Below are positions 46,716-58,139 of a stretch of DNA of 64,000 nt, in pieces. Every line of letters starts with the position of its first letter. Position 1 is the stretch's first letter. The notes below the pieces were generated by a model, which had not been told where the DNA came from, did not search any database, and was given only the letters and a program-made list of their open reading frames with translations. The DNA is taken from contig CACRSC010000004.1 in assembly GCA_902651635.1 (NCBI GenBank), positions 175,306 through 239,305 on the forward strand. The letters run 5' to 3'. This DNA comes from Mastigamoeba balamuthi. Lineage: Eukaryota > Evosea > Mastigamoebida > Mastigamoebidae. A program made the position numbers and the translations under genes.

Positions 46716-48396
46716 CTAGTAGATCTGGTGGTGCGGGTAGTCGTCCTCCTCCACGTCCTCGCAGTCCTCTTGCGAGATCCTAAGGCGCCCACCCTTTGTG
46801 AGGAGCGTGGGGTGCGTGCGCAGGAGGGGGTGGGTGGGGGCGGACCAGCAGCTGTGGTCGCTGAACTCGGAGAACTTGGCAGCGCCGGTCCACTGGGGAT
46901 GTCGCTGCTGCTTGAAGCGGAAGACCTGCACGAGCTTGGCGCAGTGCGTGGCGCCGACGTACCGGCCGTTCCAGAGGATCTGCGACGTTCTCCAGCGCTC
47001 GAGCAGCTTCTTCTGCATGTCCTGGCAGTTGACGCCGCAGTGCTCGACGTTGAGCGGGTCGCCGACGACCCAGACGCTGCGCAGGAGGTCCTGCTGCAGG
47101 AACTCGTCGAGCTTCTGCACGGCGTCCCAGCAGCGCTCGTGCAGCGCGTCGTCGCCCTCGGTGAGGCTCGCGGGCCGCGCGTAGGCCTGCGAGTGGCCTC
47201 GCACGGGGACGCCGTCGTAGACGGGGACTATCTGCACGGCCTCGTCGTCGACCTGCACGACGAGCCCCGTGAAGTTGCCGTCGAGCTCGTCGATGGCGAA
47301 GAACGTCATGTGCGCGTTGAGCCCGACGAACAGCCTGCGCACGCGCATGCGGCCCACGAGCGCCTCGACCATCTCCCTCCGCGCGGCCACCGTCGGCAGC
47401 ACGTCAAAGGCCACCACGGCGTCGCAGAAGCACGGCTCCTGCCCCATCTCCGCAAACGCCGCGCCCCACATCTCCTCGAGCACCGCCACGTCGTTGGGCT
47501 CCGGGTACCGCGCCCCGCGCCGCGCGAACTCGAGCACCGGGCCGTCGCTGTTGCCGACGCCCGCCCAGCACGCCCGCGCCGTGTGCACAAAGACGAACGT
47601 GCTCGTCTTCTCGACCGACTCCTCAAAGCTGTACGTGAAGTTGTCCAGGTGGCAGCGCTCCACCGAGTACCCCCGCGCCGCGTCCCTTCGCCCGCGCGCG
47701 TCCGGTCCCGTCGACGACGACGACGACGAGGAAGAAGTGGTGCTGCTATACCTCGACGACAGCGACGTGCAGCCCAGCGAGGCCCTGCGCCGCTCCTTGA
47801 GCTGCCGCATGTCCTCGTCGGCCAGCCGCCGCGCCTCGAGCTCGGCACGCATCTGGGCCTCGGACAGCGCCCGCGCGCGGGCCGCCTCGCGCTCGCGGTA
47901 CTGCCGCACGTCCTCGTCCGCACGCCAGCGCGTGTCGTACGCGGTCGCCGGCAGCTTGGGCCCCGCCGCAGCCGCCGTTCGGAACCGCGCGGTGTCGTCG
48001 CGCCTGCTGGGCCCGCTGCTGCTGGGCGCGGGGTCCGCCACTGGCATCACGAGCGGCGTGCGCTTGGCAGGCCCGCCTTTTTGAGTTCGAAAAAGTGGGT
48101 TTGGGGGCATAGCGTTGAATGGGGGAAGGGGGAGAGGGTGGGGTTGACGTTAGTGGGCCAACAACGTTGTTGGGCTGGCGGGTGGGTGGGGGGGGGGGGG
48201 GCGAGTGTGTACCATTCTTGAAGCACGAGAGGATGTAGACGCGCTCCGAGGGCTTGGAGATGCCCAGCTCGGCCGTGATGATGTCGCGCGCGTCCTCCTC
48301 GGTCAGATCGTCGAGGCCGAGCTCGCAGCGCGCGAGGTGCTCCACAAACTGGTGCCACAGATGCTCCATGCGCTGCGTGTACGCTCGGTGCTGCAT
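46716..48396 (-). CDS. Divergent actin-related protein with long N-terminal extension
   Basis: Exons 48396-48213 and 48076-46716 code for 514 residues. The first about 185 residues hold a short helical unit and a charged, Ser-rich region. The rest follows the actin fold: FVFVHTARACWAGVGNSDGP aligns with actin strand 1-2, EEMWGAAFAEM with the WDDMEKIWHH helix, LFVGLNAHMTFFA with MYVAIQAVLSLYA, GLVVQVDDEAVQIVPVYDG with GIVMDSGDGVTHTVPIYEG, and VWVVGDPLNVEHCGVNCQDM with VLSGGTTMYPGIADRM. The phosphate-binding Asp/Gly residues are replaced in each loop, so ATP binding may be lost. It could serve in a chromatin, dynactin-like or other complex; the group is unknown. The intron is GT-AG, phase 1; a G-run of about 19 lies inside it. 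Confidence 0.72.
48182..48201 (+). repeat. Poly-G run
   Basis: About 17 consecutive G in the intron of the actin-related gene (poly-C on the sense strand, close to the donor). Confidence 0.8.
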
Positions 48397-49638
48397 AGCG
48401 CGCGCGTGCGCGTGTGTTGGTGCGTGCGGTGCTGGCTGGCAGCCCACCCAATCGCGCACGGCGCCTGCGGGGGCGAGGGAAGGAAGTGCGGGCCGGAGAA
48501 GCACAAAGAGAGGTGGGGAGAGGAGAGCAGAGGGCACCGAAGGCGAATCGAACGGAGAGAAAAATGTCCCTTTGAACAACCAACGCAACACCGCAACGCC
48601 CGCGGCCGCATCGGAAAAGAACCCCCCAACCCACAGGGGCGGCGGTCAACGCACCAAGGAAAAGGGGTGGGCGCGGTGCGCAGGCCGATCAGATGGGGCG
48701 CGAGCTCTGCCCGGTTGATGCCGTGCAGTACCGACACGGGAACTGCGCAAACGCCAACAATTAAAGCGAAAACCCGAGACTGTCGGTTGGCCACACGCAC
48801 CCCACGCGCCTTACCATCTGAGAACCTCTTCCTAGAATTCCCGCTGGCACCGACGGGGCATTCTCGTGCATTTCGCAGGAAATACCAGGGCGTCTTTGCC
48901 TGCACTTTGCCTGGGCGCAAAAGTTGCATACGGGCCTTTCGGCCACGCTGTCCTTTTCCTCTGCTCCGGTGGGGAAGATGCGGTGATCTCCGTGAAGCCC
49001 CACGGGGGGCGAGGAGCAGAGGGGGGACTGGGCCTCGCCGTCGCAGTCGATGGGGGGACCGCGAGGAGTAGGATAGGAAAGCGAAAAGAAGCGGCTGCTT
49101 CTGGAAACACTGTGGAGGTGTACAAAACCGCTCAGTTTTCCTGCGTTCCTGAGAAGAGGCGTTCTGACACGGTTCTGCGCTCACAGTGCCCCCTCCGAGA
49201 AGAGGGGGAGAGGCGAGGATACGGTTGAAGGCGTGTGCTGTTGGATCAAGGCGGGGGCATTTCTCTGGAACAGTGCGACAACGAGGTCTCTCTGCGCAGG
49301 CGAGATGAAAAAAGACCGACGGCAGTACATTCACCAAACTTCCACAGTAATGGAAAATGGACTGAATAAATAAAGTTCAACACCGGCGATTTCACTGAGT
49401 GGGTTGTTCAAGGTGCCCGGGCCCGGGAGGGAGGGGCGGCGGGAGATGTTTGTTGGTGAGTTTCAGTTTCGGTTTCTTAAGCTGTACTTTCTCGAGTCCT
49501 GAGGGGTTGCCACTCACAAGTTTCATTGTCATCCGCAGTGCAAGCCGTCATCCTCGGCCATACTAAGTTCAAATGAGATTCCTATCCGGAATCTAGATAT
49601 CAGGGCACCAGGTGAATCTTATCAGTCCACAACAGCGT
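48397..49638. other. 1.2 kb divergent spacer with no supported gene
   Basis: It separates the actin-related gene (-) from the short-chain dehydrogenase gene (+). Overlapping open frames exist on both strands but have no family features and reflect high GC. AATAAATAAA occurs at 49364-49373. Confidence 0.4.
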
Positions 49639-50788
49639 ATGGGACCGGCGCTGTGGTTTGCTCTGTGCGCCGCCGCAGGGCTGGCGCTCTACGCGGTCCT
49701 CCGCAGGATCGTTGCTGGCGCTCGCTGCGAGTACACGCCCGATCTGTCGGGTACCGTCCCCTCTCGTGCCTGACTGGTCGGGGGAGCTCACGAGGTCTCA
49801 GGGAGAGTCGCAGTTGTCACTGGCACAACCAGCGGTCTTGGATACGAGACGGCCAAGAGGCTTGCCCTCCTTCGGGCAACTGTTCTTCTTCTCGATCGGG
49901 ACTCGCAGGTTTCACCTCTGCGAGTCCTTGCTACCAATTGATGACCCGGCAGAGGGCAACCGCAACTGCGCTTCGTCTCCGAGCCGAGTGCCGCAACGCC
50001 GCTGTCCGCGCGATCGAGTGCGACCTCTCGGACCTCGACACAGTTGAGGCTGCTGCCAGCGGTACGACAGAGCAGCTGCACTGAGCGTCTCACCGCGGTG
50101 CTCCGCCAAGCCATTCGCGAGTCCTACTCGGCAGTGCACATCCTCGTCGCCAACGCAGGTGTGTGCGCCCCACCGCTGTCGTCGACGCGGCAGGGATGGG
50201 AGCTCCAGTACGGCGTGAACCACCTGGGCCACTTCGCACTGGTCCACCACCTCCTCCCTGGTCCGCCACGCCCTCGCCCTCAGCCTCTCTGACATGCGGC
50301 ACACACAAGTGCTGATCGCGGGCAGAGCGCGGGTCGTCGTGGTCTCGTCCAGGGCGCACAGCAGAGCCACGGGTGTGGACTTCGACGCCCTCCGGAGCGA
50401 GGACATCGCAGGGGCGTACAGTGCGAGGGCGTGGTACTGCCAGTCGAAGCTGTGCAACGTCCTCTTCGTGCGCGAGCTGCAGAGGAGGTACGGGCCCCAG
50501 GGCCTGGCGGCGTTTTCTGTCCACCCCGGGCTTGTGTCCACCAACGCGGAGCGCCACGCGCCCCTGGCGAGGCTGCTGCTGGGGATCGTGTGGCCGCTGC
50601 TGTTCAAGACTGCCGAGCAGGGCGCGCAGACGCAGCTGCACTGCTGCCTTGCACCGATAGAAGTCCTGCGGGCAGGCGAGTACTATGCCGAATGCCAGGT
50701 CAGCCCCTCAGGTTCGCTGTCGCGGGACACGGACCTGTCCGCCTCCCTCTGGCGAGCGAGCGAGCAGCAGATCGCACAACGCCGCTAA
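49639..50788 (+). CDS. Short-chain dehydrogenase/reductase, retinol-dehydrogenase-like
   Basis: Exons 49639-49750, 49802-49908, 49953-50042, 50086-50260 and 50310-50788 give about 320 residues. The N-terminus is a membrane anchor (ALWFALCAAAGLALYAVL). The Rossmann motif VAVVTGTTSGLGYETAKRLA binds NADP(H). Further motifs are ECDLSDLD, the NAG motif ILVANAGV, NHLGHFALVHHLL, VVVVSSRAH with the catalytic serine, and YCQSKLCN with catalytic Tyr and Lys. The order matches the RDH11-14/WWOX type of microsomal dehydrogenases, with lipid or retinoid-like substrates. The third intron (50043-50085, 43 nt) is the least certain; other splice choices there break the frame. The others are GT-AG with matching phases. 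Confidence 0.85.
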
Positions 50789-51114
50789 GATGCCAACACC
50801 ACATCGTGATCGCGATGCGCAATCCACAGGGACACGTCACGAACCATACGGAATCGTGAGTGTTCTCTTGTATCTTCTGCTGGCTGGATCGAGGCAGTGC
50901 CCGTATTAAGAAGCGATGGTAAGGGCCTCCATAAGACTCGCCACTTGAGTCTCCTGCTGCGCTCTGGCCGGAGCCTTGCACCACGGTGGCTGGCCGTGGA
51001 TCTGCCAGCAAAGATATTTTCCTGACACGAAAGGGTGAATCGCCTGATTCTTCAACTCCGACTTAACGCCGCTTCGCCGTCGACTAAGCGTCCGCACAGC
51101 ACCACCAGCAAAGA
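50789..51114. other. Short spacer
   Basis: About 325 bases between the dehydrogenase and the first four-helix membrane gene. Nothing is recognised. Confidence 0.3.
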
Positions 51115-51806
51115 ATGGGCTTCGACCTGCGCGAAAAGAAGACGGGGACCGTCACCGGCCTGATCTCCGTCGCGTTGCTCGTCGCCAACATCATCCTCGC
51201 CGCCATCTTCTGGAGGACGTGGAATTACGGCATCTGGGTCCTCTGTGCGCCACTTCTCCGCCCCTCCGCCCTCCTTCCCGCGCCTCCCCGAGCGGTCCCT
51301 GGCTCTCCGGTGCGGGTGCACAGTGGGCGTTGCCCCCCTTGAGACTATTTCTTGTTGGGCCCATCCGGTGACGTGGCACTTAATTTGTGCCCGGCACGCT
51401 CTCTCAGTCATGATCCTCTGCTACGTCGCCGCCGTCGGGGCGCTCGTGTTCCTGCTGCTGTTCGCCATAACGCTCTTCTTCCGGAGGACCTCGGCAAGCC
51501 GTGCGCTCACACTCCCGCAGAGAATTCCCGCACCAGTGTGCAATTCACCCAATTCGCCCAGATTGGATTGTGGCGCTCATCCTGACCGTCATTGCGCTGG
51601 TCCTCGTCGGGTCGTCACTGGCCTACATATGTCAGCGCTGCCCCCCACCTTCGTTCCGTTTGCCCACCCATGCTGACGGCTGGGCCTCTGCAGGGAGGGT
51701 GCCGTACGAGCTGTTCCCTGACGCCGTCTCAATCGTCTGCATCATCATTGCCATACTCCTCGTGCGCAAGGACTCCGGGCCCTCGTCGTCGGCAACCAAG
51801 GCCTAA
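51115..51806 (+). CDS. Four-helix membrane protein, tandem copy 1
   Basis: Exons 51115-51244, 51408-51500, 51562-51630 and 51694-51806 give 134 residues. Each exon carries one transmembrane helix: GLISVALLVANIILAAIF, ILCYVAAVGALVFLLLFAI, WIVALILTVIALVLVGSSL and AVSIVCIIIAILLV. The start is MGFDLREKKTG and the end is DSGPSSSATKA. All introns are in phase 1 and have GT-AG ends (donors GTGCGC, GTGCGC, GTCAGC). The layout resembles tetraspan proteins of the MARVEL kind, but no family can be named. The next gene is a clear paralogue with the same exon lengths. An AATAAA lies at 51898-51903. Confidence 0.82.
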
Positions 51807-52500
51807 GCAGGAGCGGCCGCCTCGTGGGTGACCGGCCCACTTGGCGCGAGCAGCGGAGCCAAGGAATGGTGCACCATTCCCGCCTTTTGGACACACCAAT
51901 AAATGGCCCCCGAGCCACACACCCCCGCACGAACAACGTCATAGCGACGCGTGCAATCTAGATTCAAATCGCGTGCGACATGACCGGTCTTTTTCTTTAG
52001 TCAGACCCAGGGAGTCGAGGAGTGCAGTGCACACACCCTGCAGTGGCGTGACTGCGTGTCCCAAGGTTGCATTGATGTATAAATGAAAAACAAGAACGGC
52101 GGGACTAAGGTGCACGGGATATTTCGGTTTGTGTCAGTTACAGTGATTTGGATGTTCAGTGACTTCAGGATAGGAAACAGTGATGTGCTTTGTTACACTC
52201 TCTGGGTAACGGTAGCGACTTCTGTCCGGAAGATGCAGAGTGGGGTCACCCCTTTCTTCGCCGGCGTACCGGGGACCGTGGGGACCGTGGGGGACCCGCG
52301 GTCGCCAAAAAATGCCGACGGGCAAGTGCCTCCCGGAGGTACCGACCCCCGGGCCCGGGGGAACCAGATACCACGCCAAAGATACCAGAATCTGACGGTT
52401 GAGGGGGTGTTTTTAACGGTTGAGAATCAACGCCAGAAGTGTTTTAATTGCGCAGTCAGCAAAGCCAAAGCGGCCCGCAAGACCACCCGACACGCCAAGA
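51807..52500. other. Spacer between tandem membrane genes
   Basis: Contains the poly(A) signal of copy 1 at 51898-51903 and the promoter of copy 2. No coding sequence is supported. Confidence 0.35.
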
Positions 52501-53328
52501 ATGGGGTTCGACCTGCACGACGGCAAGACGAGCAAGGTGCTCGCCCTGATCACGATCGTCCTGCTCGTGGTCAACATCATCGTCAGCATCATCTACTGGG
52601 CCACCTGGGGCTACGGCATCCACATCCTCTGTAAGCCGCCCACGCCCCTCCACCCGCCCTCCCCTCCCCTTCTGGTGCCCTGCGGACGTCATGTGCGGGG
52701 CACCCCGCACAGAGCGGTCTGGACATGATGTGCACTTTTGCCGATTGTCCTTCCTGTGCGGTTTTTGCGGGGCGTGAGGTGGAAAAAACGCTAACGGAAA
52801 ACGCGTCTGCGTCTGCCCCGGCCCCAGTCATGATCCTGTCGTACGTCGCGACGGTCACCGCGCTCGTGCTCTGCGTCCTGTACACCATCAGCGTCGCCTG
52901 GCAGAAGTTCGAGGGAGGCCGTACGTCGCCCCGGCCCACCGAATTTCACCCCCCAGCAATACGCCGAGTGCTAGAGCGCGACTCACACGGGCGGCCTCCT
53001 CCTCCTTCCTCCACGCAGACTGGGTCGTGGCGCTCATCCTCGCCATCATCGCCTGCATCCTCATCGTGTGGTGCCCGTTTGTCATCTGTGAGTTTCAATT
53101 CCCCGTCACCGTCTTTGGGCGGCTTGGTTTTTTGTGTTTCATTTCCGCCGCTTTTTTTGTCTGCTCTCGCGCTTTTCGCCACCTGCTTGCTGACCTGCCT
53201 TGCCTACAGGGAACGGACCGTATTTCGGACTGTTCTCGCACGTCTGCGCGATTGTCTGTATCATCATCGCGGTTCTGCTGATGAACAACGGCGGCTCGTC
53301 CTCGAGCTCGACGGCGTCCAAGGCGTAG
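52501..53328 (+). CDS. Four-helix membrane protein, tandem copy 2
   Basis: Exons 52501-52630, 52828-52920, 53019-53087 and 53210-53328 give 136 residues. The first three exons are exactly as long as in copy 1 (130, 93, 69 bases) and all introns are in phase 1. Helices: ALITIVLLVVNIIVSIIYW, ILSYVATVTALVLCVLYTI, WVVALILAIIACILIVW and HVCAIVCIIIAVLLM. The start MGFDLHDGKT and end SSTASKA match copy 1 (MGFDL... and ...SATKA). Both termini are expected to be cytosolic in a four-pass protein. Function is unknown; a membrane organising or vesicle protein is a guess. Introns differ in sequence and length between the copies, so the duplication is not recent. Confidence 0.84.
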
Positions 53329-53602
53329 AGAGCAGGTCTGCCAGCCCTTCTTGTCAGACCCGCGAAACCGAACGAAAACACCACCACAACCACCCGTCAG
53401 AAACCATCCGGCAGCGGTAATACAGAACTTCTGAGTGACTCCGATCGAAATGCGCTGTTCCTGGCTGCACCACGGTGCGGGCGGTCTGTGAGGTCATTTT
53501 GAACAGAGATTTTTCTCCTGAAACGCTAGATTTTCCCCGGGAATCTGGCCGCGGAGAAATATCTACGCGGATACTTTGGCGCCAAACAAATCCACCGCAG
53601 CC

Positions 53603-54995
53603 ATGTCGTCCGACGAGGCCTCGGACGTCGAGTGCGCTGGCATCACCTCCTACGCCCCGCACCCCGCCGCGGCCTCCACCGCCCCGCGCCGCCGCCTCGT
53701 CCTCGTCCACTGCCCCCCGGCCCCCGGAACCGTCGCCGAGCCGCGCAGACCCGACGCAGACGCGCTCGAGCTCGTCGAGCTGCCGCACCCGCGGACGGGC
53801 GCGCGCGTGCAGTACGCGCTGGGCGCGGGCACCGGGGCGCTGCTGGAGCTGCAGAGGGGCAAGCTGGCCCACGCGTCGTGGTTCGTGGGCGACGCCGTGG
53901 TGCCGGACGGGTCGCTGACGGTGGCGTCGCCCGTCGACCCGCTCTTCGTGGCGCTGGGGCGCGTCGACGCCCGCGCGGCGTCCGCCGAGCGCTTCTACGA
54001 CGTCGAGGAGCTCGTGTGCGGGGGCGAGCAGGACGCCAAGCCGCTCCTGCGGGCCGCGGGCCTCCGCAGCCGCCTGCACCTGATATGCGACGTGCAGAAA
54101 GGTAACGCGGGAGCGATCGCCCAAATTCAATTGACTTGCGCGCAAAAACCATCGGGCCCCGCCGTATTTGCGCCCCTTTTCGTCGATTACGGCGCTCGCC
54201 GGCGCAAGACAGGGCACCCTGGTGCCTGCCCAGTGCACAGCCGATGCTCTCGACTCGCAGTCAAGACGAGTTCTTTCCACCGCCCCGCAGCTTTTGAGTT
54301 GTATGGCCGCCGCCTCTCGGTCGCACGCAGCCACCAGTCGAACGCCACCCACCTGTGACGTGCGCCTGACTGGACCTCCTCTGCCCCTGCGCCCCGCAGT
54401 GGACGGGGACGAGTACTACAAGCTCTCCGAGGCCAAGTGCGTCGCGTGGCTCCGGGCCAAGGTCGAGAGGCTCAAGGGCGCCGTGCGGTCCGAGGCCCCC
54501 GAGCTCGCGCGCAGCGGCTGCAGCGTCGCCGGCTTCTCGGGCGCCGCGCACCAGGAGCTCTCGGACGAGGGCGTGCTGCGGGCCTCGCTGGGCCTGCTGA
54601 GCGAGTACGTCTCGGACTCGTGGCTGCGCAAGGTCGCCGCCGACTGCGGCCTGGCCAACTACGCGCCCCCGAGGGCCGCAGCAGACGTCGCGGCGCTGCC
54701 CGCAGGGGTCGTCCCCGCGGCCGTCAAGCGCTACAGGGAGGACGCCAACGCGGGCTCGCCGATGCCCCAGCACAAGGTCGGGGGGGAGTTGGGTTTCCCG
54801 CCTTCTATTCAATTCAATTGAATTCGACCGGCGCAGGGGAAGAGGCAGAAGACGGCAGAGCCGCAGCCGAAGACGCGGGCGGCGATGCAGAAGAGCAGGG
54901 AGGCGGCCAAGACGAGGCGGAACGAGGAGGCGGCCAAGGGCAGCAAGTCGCTGACCTCGTTCTTCTTCGCGCCGCCCCCAAAGACCCCGACGTAG
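53603..54995 (+). CDS. RNASEH2B: Ribonuclease H2 subunit B
   Basis: Exons 53603-54101, 54400-54776 and 54837-54995 give 344 residues. RNase H2 removes ribonucleotides from DNA; subunit B is a structural partner with a PCNA contact. Evidence: HASWFVGDAVVPDGSLTVAS followed by PVDPLFVALG, the family hallmark; FYDVEELV; YYKLSEAKCVAWLRAKVERL, equivalent to the YYRL...V..WL.KKV region; and a lysine-rich C-terminus ending in SKSLTSFFF, a PIP-box-like motif that lacks the first glutamine. The Arg/Ala-rich N-terminal extension is longer than in animals. Introns: 54102-54399 (phase 1) and 54777-54836 (phase 0), both GT-AG. Confidence 0.85.
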
Positions 54996-55200
54996 AGGCG
55001 CACGCAGAGGGGAAAGCAAACACACAGCACAGCACAGCACAGTGCAATCAACTGCTTGCGTTGGGGGGTGCACTGTTGACTGTTGGAGGGCGTTGGCGTG
55101 GCTCGGCAGGGCTGCGTGGCCACATGGCCGTGCAGGGCGCGCTCGCTGGCCCAGCCCACGGGTGTGGTGATGTAGTGTGGCGGTGGTGATAGGGTACATG

Positions 55201-56296
55201 TCAGCGAGTCCTGCCGTCGGTGACGAAGGAGACCAGCGTGGCCATGTCCGAGGGGAAGAACACCTTGCGGGCCCTGCGCAGCGGGTCCTCGGGGCCGGGC
55301 GAGGCCTGCTGTGTCTTGCCGCTCTCGTAGACGGCTATCGGGACCTCCTTGAGGAAAAACACGTTCCTTACGACAGCCAGCACCTGTACGGCAACCCCCA
55401 CCACAAGCAGCCAGCCCCCCACCCCACGGGGAATAGTGGGTGAGTCACCGGAGTGGGGGAAGGGATGAGGGGCAGCGTTGGTTGTGGGGGGAAATTGCAA
55501 CTTGACGCACAGTTTCGGCTGCGCACTCGCCGCCGTCCTCGGGGCGCAGGCGGTCTGTGACGACGCGGAGGCCGCGGAGCTCCTTGGCGCCCACGAACGA
55601 GAGCCACTTCTTGAGCTCGCCGCTGCTGGCGAAGCACTTTGTGAACAGTCGCCTCTTGACCTGCCGAAACGCACGCCAGGCAGAAGTCAGTGCGCCCGTG
55701 AGTCACACAACACAGAAGCCCAGGAGCAGGGAGTGAGCGGTGGGACACGCAACGGCGGACTGCAGGAAGATCTCGTCGGCGACGGTGGCCTGCGGGTCGC
55801 GGCAGACCCAGAGCAGCACGATGTCCGCGTCGAGAGCGAACGACTTCTCCCTCTCGGGCAGCATCTCCGCTACGTCCTCCAGAGCAGAAGTCCCTGCTCC
55901 CCCACCGCTCTGCCCCGCCTCCTCCCTGGCCCCTCCCAGCGCGTCACGCAGCGTGCTGACCACCTGCGGCCCGCGGGCGGCCCTGACTGCGGCCGTGGGC
56001 GCAGCGGGGGCAGCGGAGCAGCGCTGCTGCTGCTGCTGGAGTGCTGTGCGTATGTCGATGCCCCCGAGGCTGTCGCCGCAGACAGAGGCCCTCCACTGCC
56101 CCAGGTGCGGCGCGTTGGCACGCGGCATCGACGGGCTGCCCGACGGCGACGTCGTCGTCGTGCTGCGCTGCCACTGGCAGCTCGCTGGGCGCGCGAAGTG
56201 CGGCGCTGTGGGCGGCGACTGCGACTGGCTGTCGCTGGGAACGCGTCGCTGCCACGACGGCTGGGCCATACGCCTCCGCTGCGCTATGTCTGCCAT
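55201..56296 (-). CDS. Unrecognised three-exon protein
   Basis: Exons 56296-55754, 55660-55511 and 55383-55201 (all phase 0, GT-AG) give about 291 residues. The N-terminal part is low complexity (Ser/Gln/Ala-rich with a Gln run). The conserved-looking part begins near SFALDADIVLLWVCRDPQAT and continues with RRLFTKCFASSGELKKWLSF, RVVTDRLRPEDGGE, NVFFLKEVPIAVYESGK and KVFFPSDMATLVSFV. This looks like an alpha/beta domain, but no family was recognised. The start may lie further in (MLPEREKSF). An open frame on the opposite strand over exon 1 is cysteine-rich and may be chance. Confidence 0.5.
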
Positions 56297-56566
56297 CCTG
56301 CTGTGCTGGCTACGGGGGGGGGACGACAGTCGCCACAGGTCCGTCGCCACGGGAGAAAACTAATCTTGTGAGCCCCGGAGACCGTCGCCCACACCACGCT
56401 CCTAACCGGGGGGTGCGCGTTTTCCGCCCTGATTCGCACAGTAGAAATACTTGAACTTGCTTGATAAAGCCCGTGGTGCATTTCACACCTGCGAAGCTGT
56501 CCATTATTTGGGTTTTTCATTACGCTACCACTGACGGGGGGGGGGGGTTCTCTCGCAGTGACTGAA

Positions 56567-57999
56567 CTACCACAGCGCCAGCGCCGCAGCGACGGCGGCC
56601 GCGGCCACGGCGAGGGGCGGCTGCGCCAGCGCGGGCCGCGCGGCGGGCGACGTCTGCGGGACCGGGACCACCGTGACGTGCGAGGAGCTCGAGGGTTCCG
56701 GAACGCTCGACGAGGAGGGCAGCGGGTACACGTCGGTGCCTCGGCGGACGTACTCGGCCCCGATGTCCACCGAGTAGCCGTCGGGCGACGCCCGCATCGG
56801 CCAGTTGGTCGAGACGACCTGCGCGCCGCTGGTGAAGGCCGCGTGGCGCCTGGCCACGGCCGCCGTCAGGTTCTCGACGCCGAAGAGGTCGATCCTCGTG
56901 GAGAGCATCACGAGGGCGTAGATGCAGCCAAAGTCGCCGCGCTGCACGCACGAGATGTTGGCGCGGCAGAAGCCGACGGCGGCCTTGAGGCCGTCGTAGG
57001 GCAGCGGGCGGTCAAACGCCGCGAAGACGCGGGCGGCGTCGGCGGTGTCGACGCAGCCGTCGGGCGAGGGGCCGTCGATGACGCCGTAGAGCTCGTCGAC
57101 GCTCTGGCTGAGGTTCTGGCCCTTGGCGAAGTACCCGAGGTCCGCGTGCGTGCGCACGAGGAACCCCGCGTCGACGAGACCCGCGATCCTCGCGTGGTCC
57201 GCGGGCCGCGTGGGGTCGTCGTGCAGCACGACGGCCGCGTTGTCGTTGCCGGGCAGCAGCGCCTCGTCCGAGTCGTAGAGCGGGAACATCAGGCGCGTGG
57301 CGTTGCTCCTGTGGTACGACCGCGACGGGTCCAGCACGAAGAACAGCGCCTTGCCCCTGGCGTCTGCGACCCTCGGCCACGACGCGCCGCCCGTGACGGC
57401 CGCCCGCAGCGACGTGGCGTTGCCGCGGACCGCCGCCGGGGTCACGAGCGTGTCGTTGTCGTCGTGGTCCCACGACTCGCGGACCGCGTCGTCGAGCGCG
57501 TCGAGCAGGCGCTCCGAGAGGCGGCTGCCCGAGGGCACCTTGAGCTCCAGCATGACGAAGAGCGTCACGTGGTCCGCGTGGGCCGCCGACCACGCGCGGG
57601 CCTCGCGCAGGCACGAGCGCAGGTCGGCGCACGTGCTGCTCTGGTCGTAGACGGCAACGTGGTAGACGGGCCACGTGACGCTCGCGCTGCTGGCGCTGTC
57701 GACGTGCACGTCGAGCTCGATGGCCCGCACGCCCCCGAGCCCCAGCTGCTCCGTCAGGCTCTCCCGCGTGTAACTCCACTGCACGTCGCCCGCGGCAGGT
57801 GGGAGGTGCGTTAAAGTTGCACTGGCGGTTTGGGTAAAGTGCTCTGCGCTACAGGCGGGATCGTGCGGGCAGCAGGCTGGATGTGGTACGAGTTGTGCGT
57901 GCCCTTGACCGTGATCTCGTTGATCCGCAGGCCGCTCTCGTCCGCTGCGGTGCCCAGCGCACCGAGCACCGCGACGAGAAGCAAAACAGGGCGGGCCAT
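56567..57999 (-). CDS. Secreted PI-PLC-like phosphodiesterase with GPI-anchor-type tail
   Basis: Exons 57999-57853 and 57778-56567 give 452 residues. It has a signal peptide (MARPVLLLVAVLGALGTA), then ITVKGTHNSYH, the first catalytic-histidine block of the PLC/GDPD TIM-barrel superfamily, WSYTRESLTEQL, VRAIELDVHVD with metal-ligand acids, VTLFVMLELK, and AQVVSTNWPMRASPDGY near the end of the barrel. This matches the calcium-dependent PI-PLC-like group. It should cleave phosphoinositides or related phosphodiesters outside the cell or in a vacuole. A Ser/Pro-rich stalk leads to a hydrophobic C-terminus (QPPLAVAAAAVAAALALW), typical of GPI attachment. The intron is GT-AG in phase 0. Confidence 0.82.
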
Positions 58000-58139
58000 C
58001 GCGAGCACAGTGTGTGGCGCTAAGAAAGTCACGAGAAGGTTAAGAACTGTTTTATGGTTATGGCGGGTTTGTCGAACAAAAGTGAAAAAACCGGCGGTCG
58101 ATATCTCCGGAAGAAGATTCTCTGATTCTGGCGGGTTCC

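Noticed and set aside
48205-49337. Overlapping open frames of 288 and 344 codons in the spacer before the dehydrogenase
   Set aside because: No domain, signal or splice support; both strands are open at once, as expected from high GC.
49639-50788. Idea that the dehydrogenase gene is a pseudogene because its frames shift four times
   Set aside because: A five-exon model with matching phases restores all SDR motifs, so splicing explains the shifts; only the 43-nt intron remains unsure.
56558-57814. Long + strand frame opposite the PI-PLC-like gene
   Set aside because: Arg/Ala/Val repeats without motifs; the minus strand has signal peptide and catalytic blocks.
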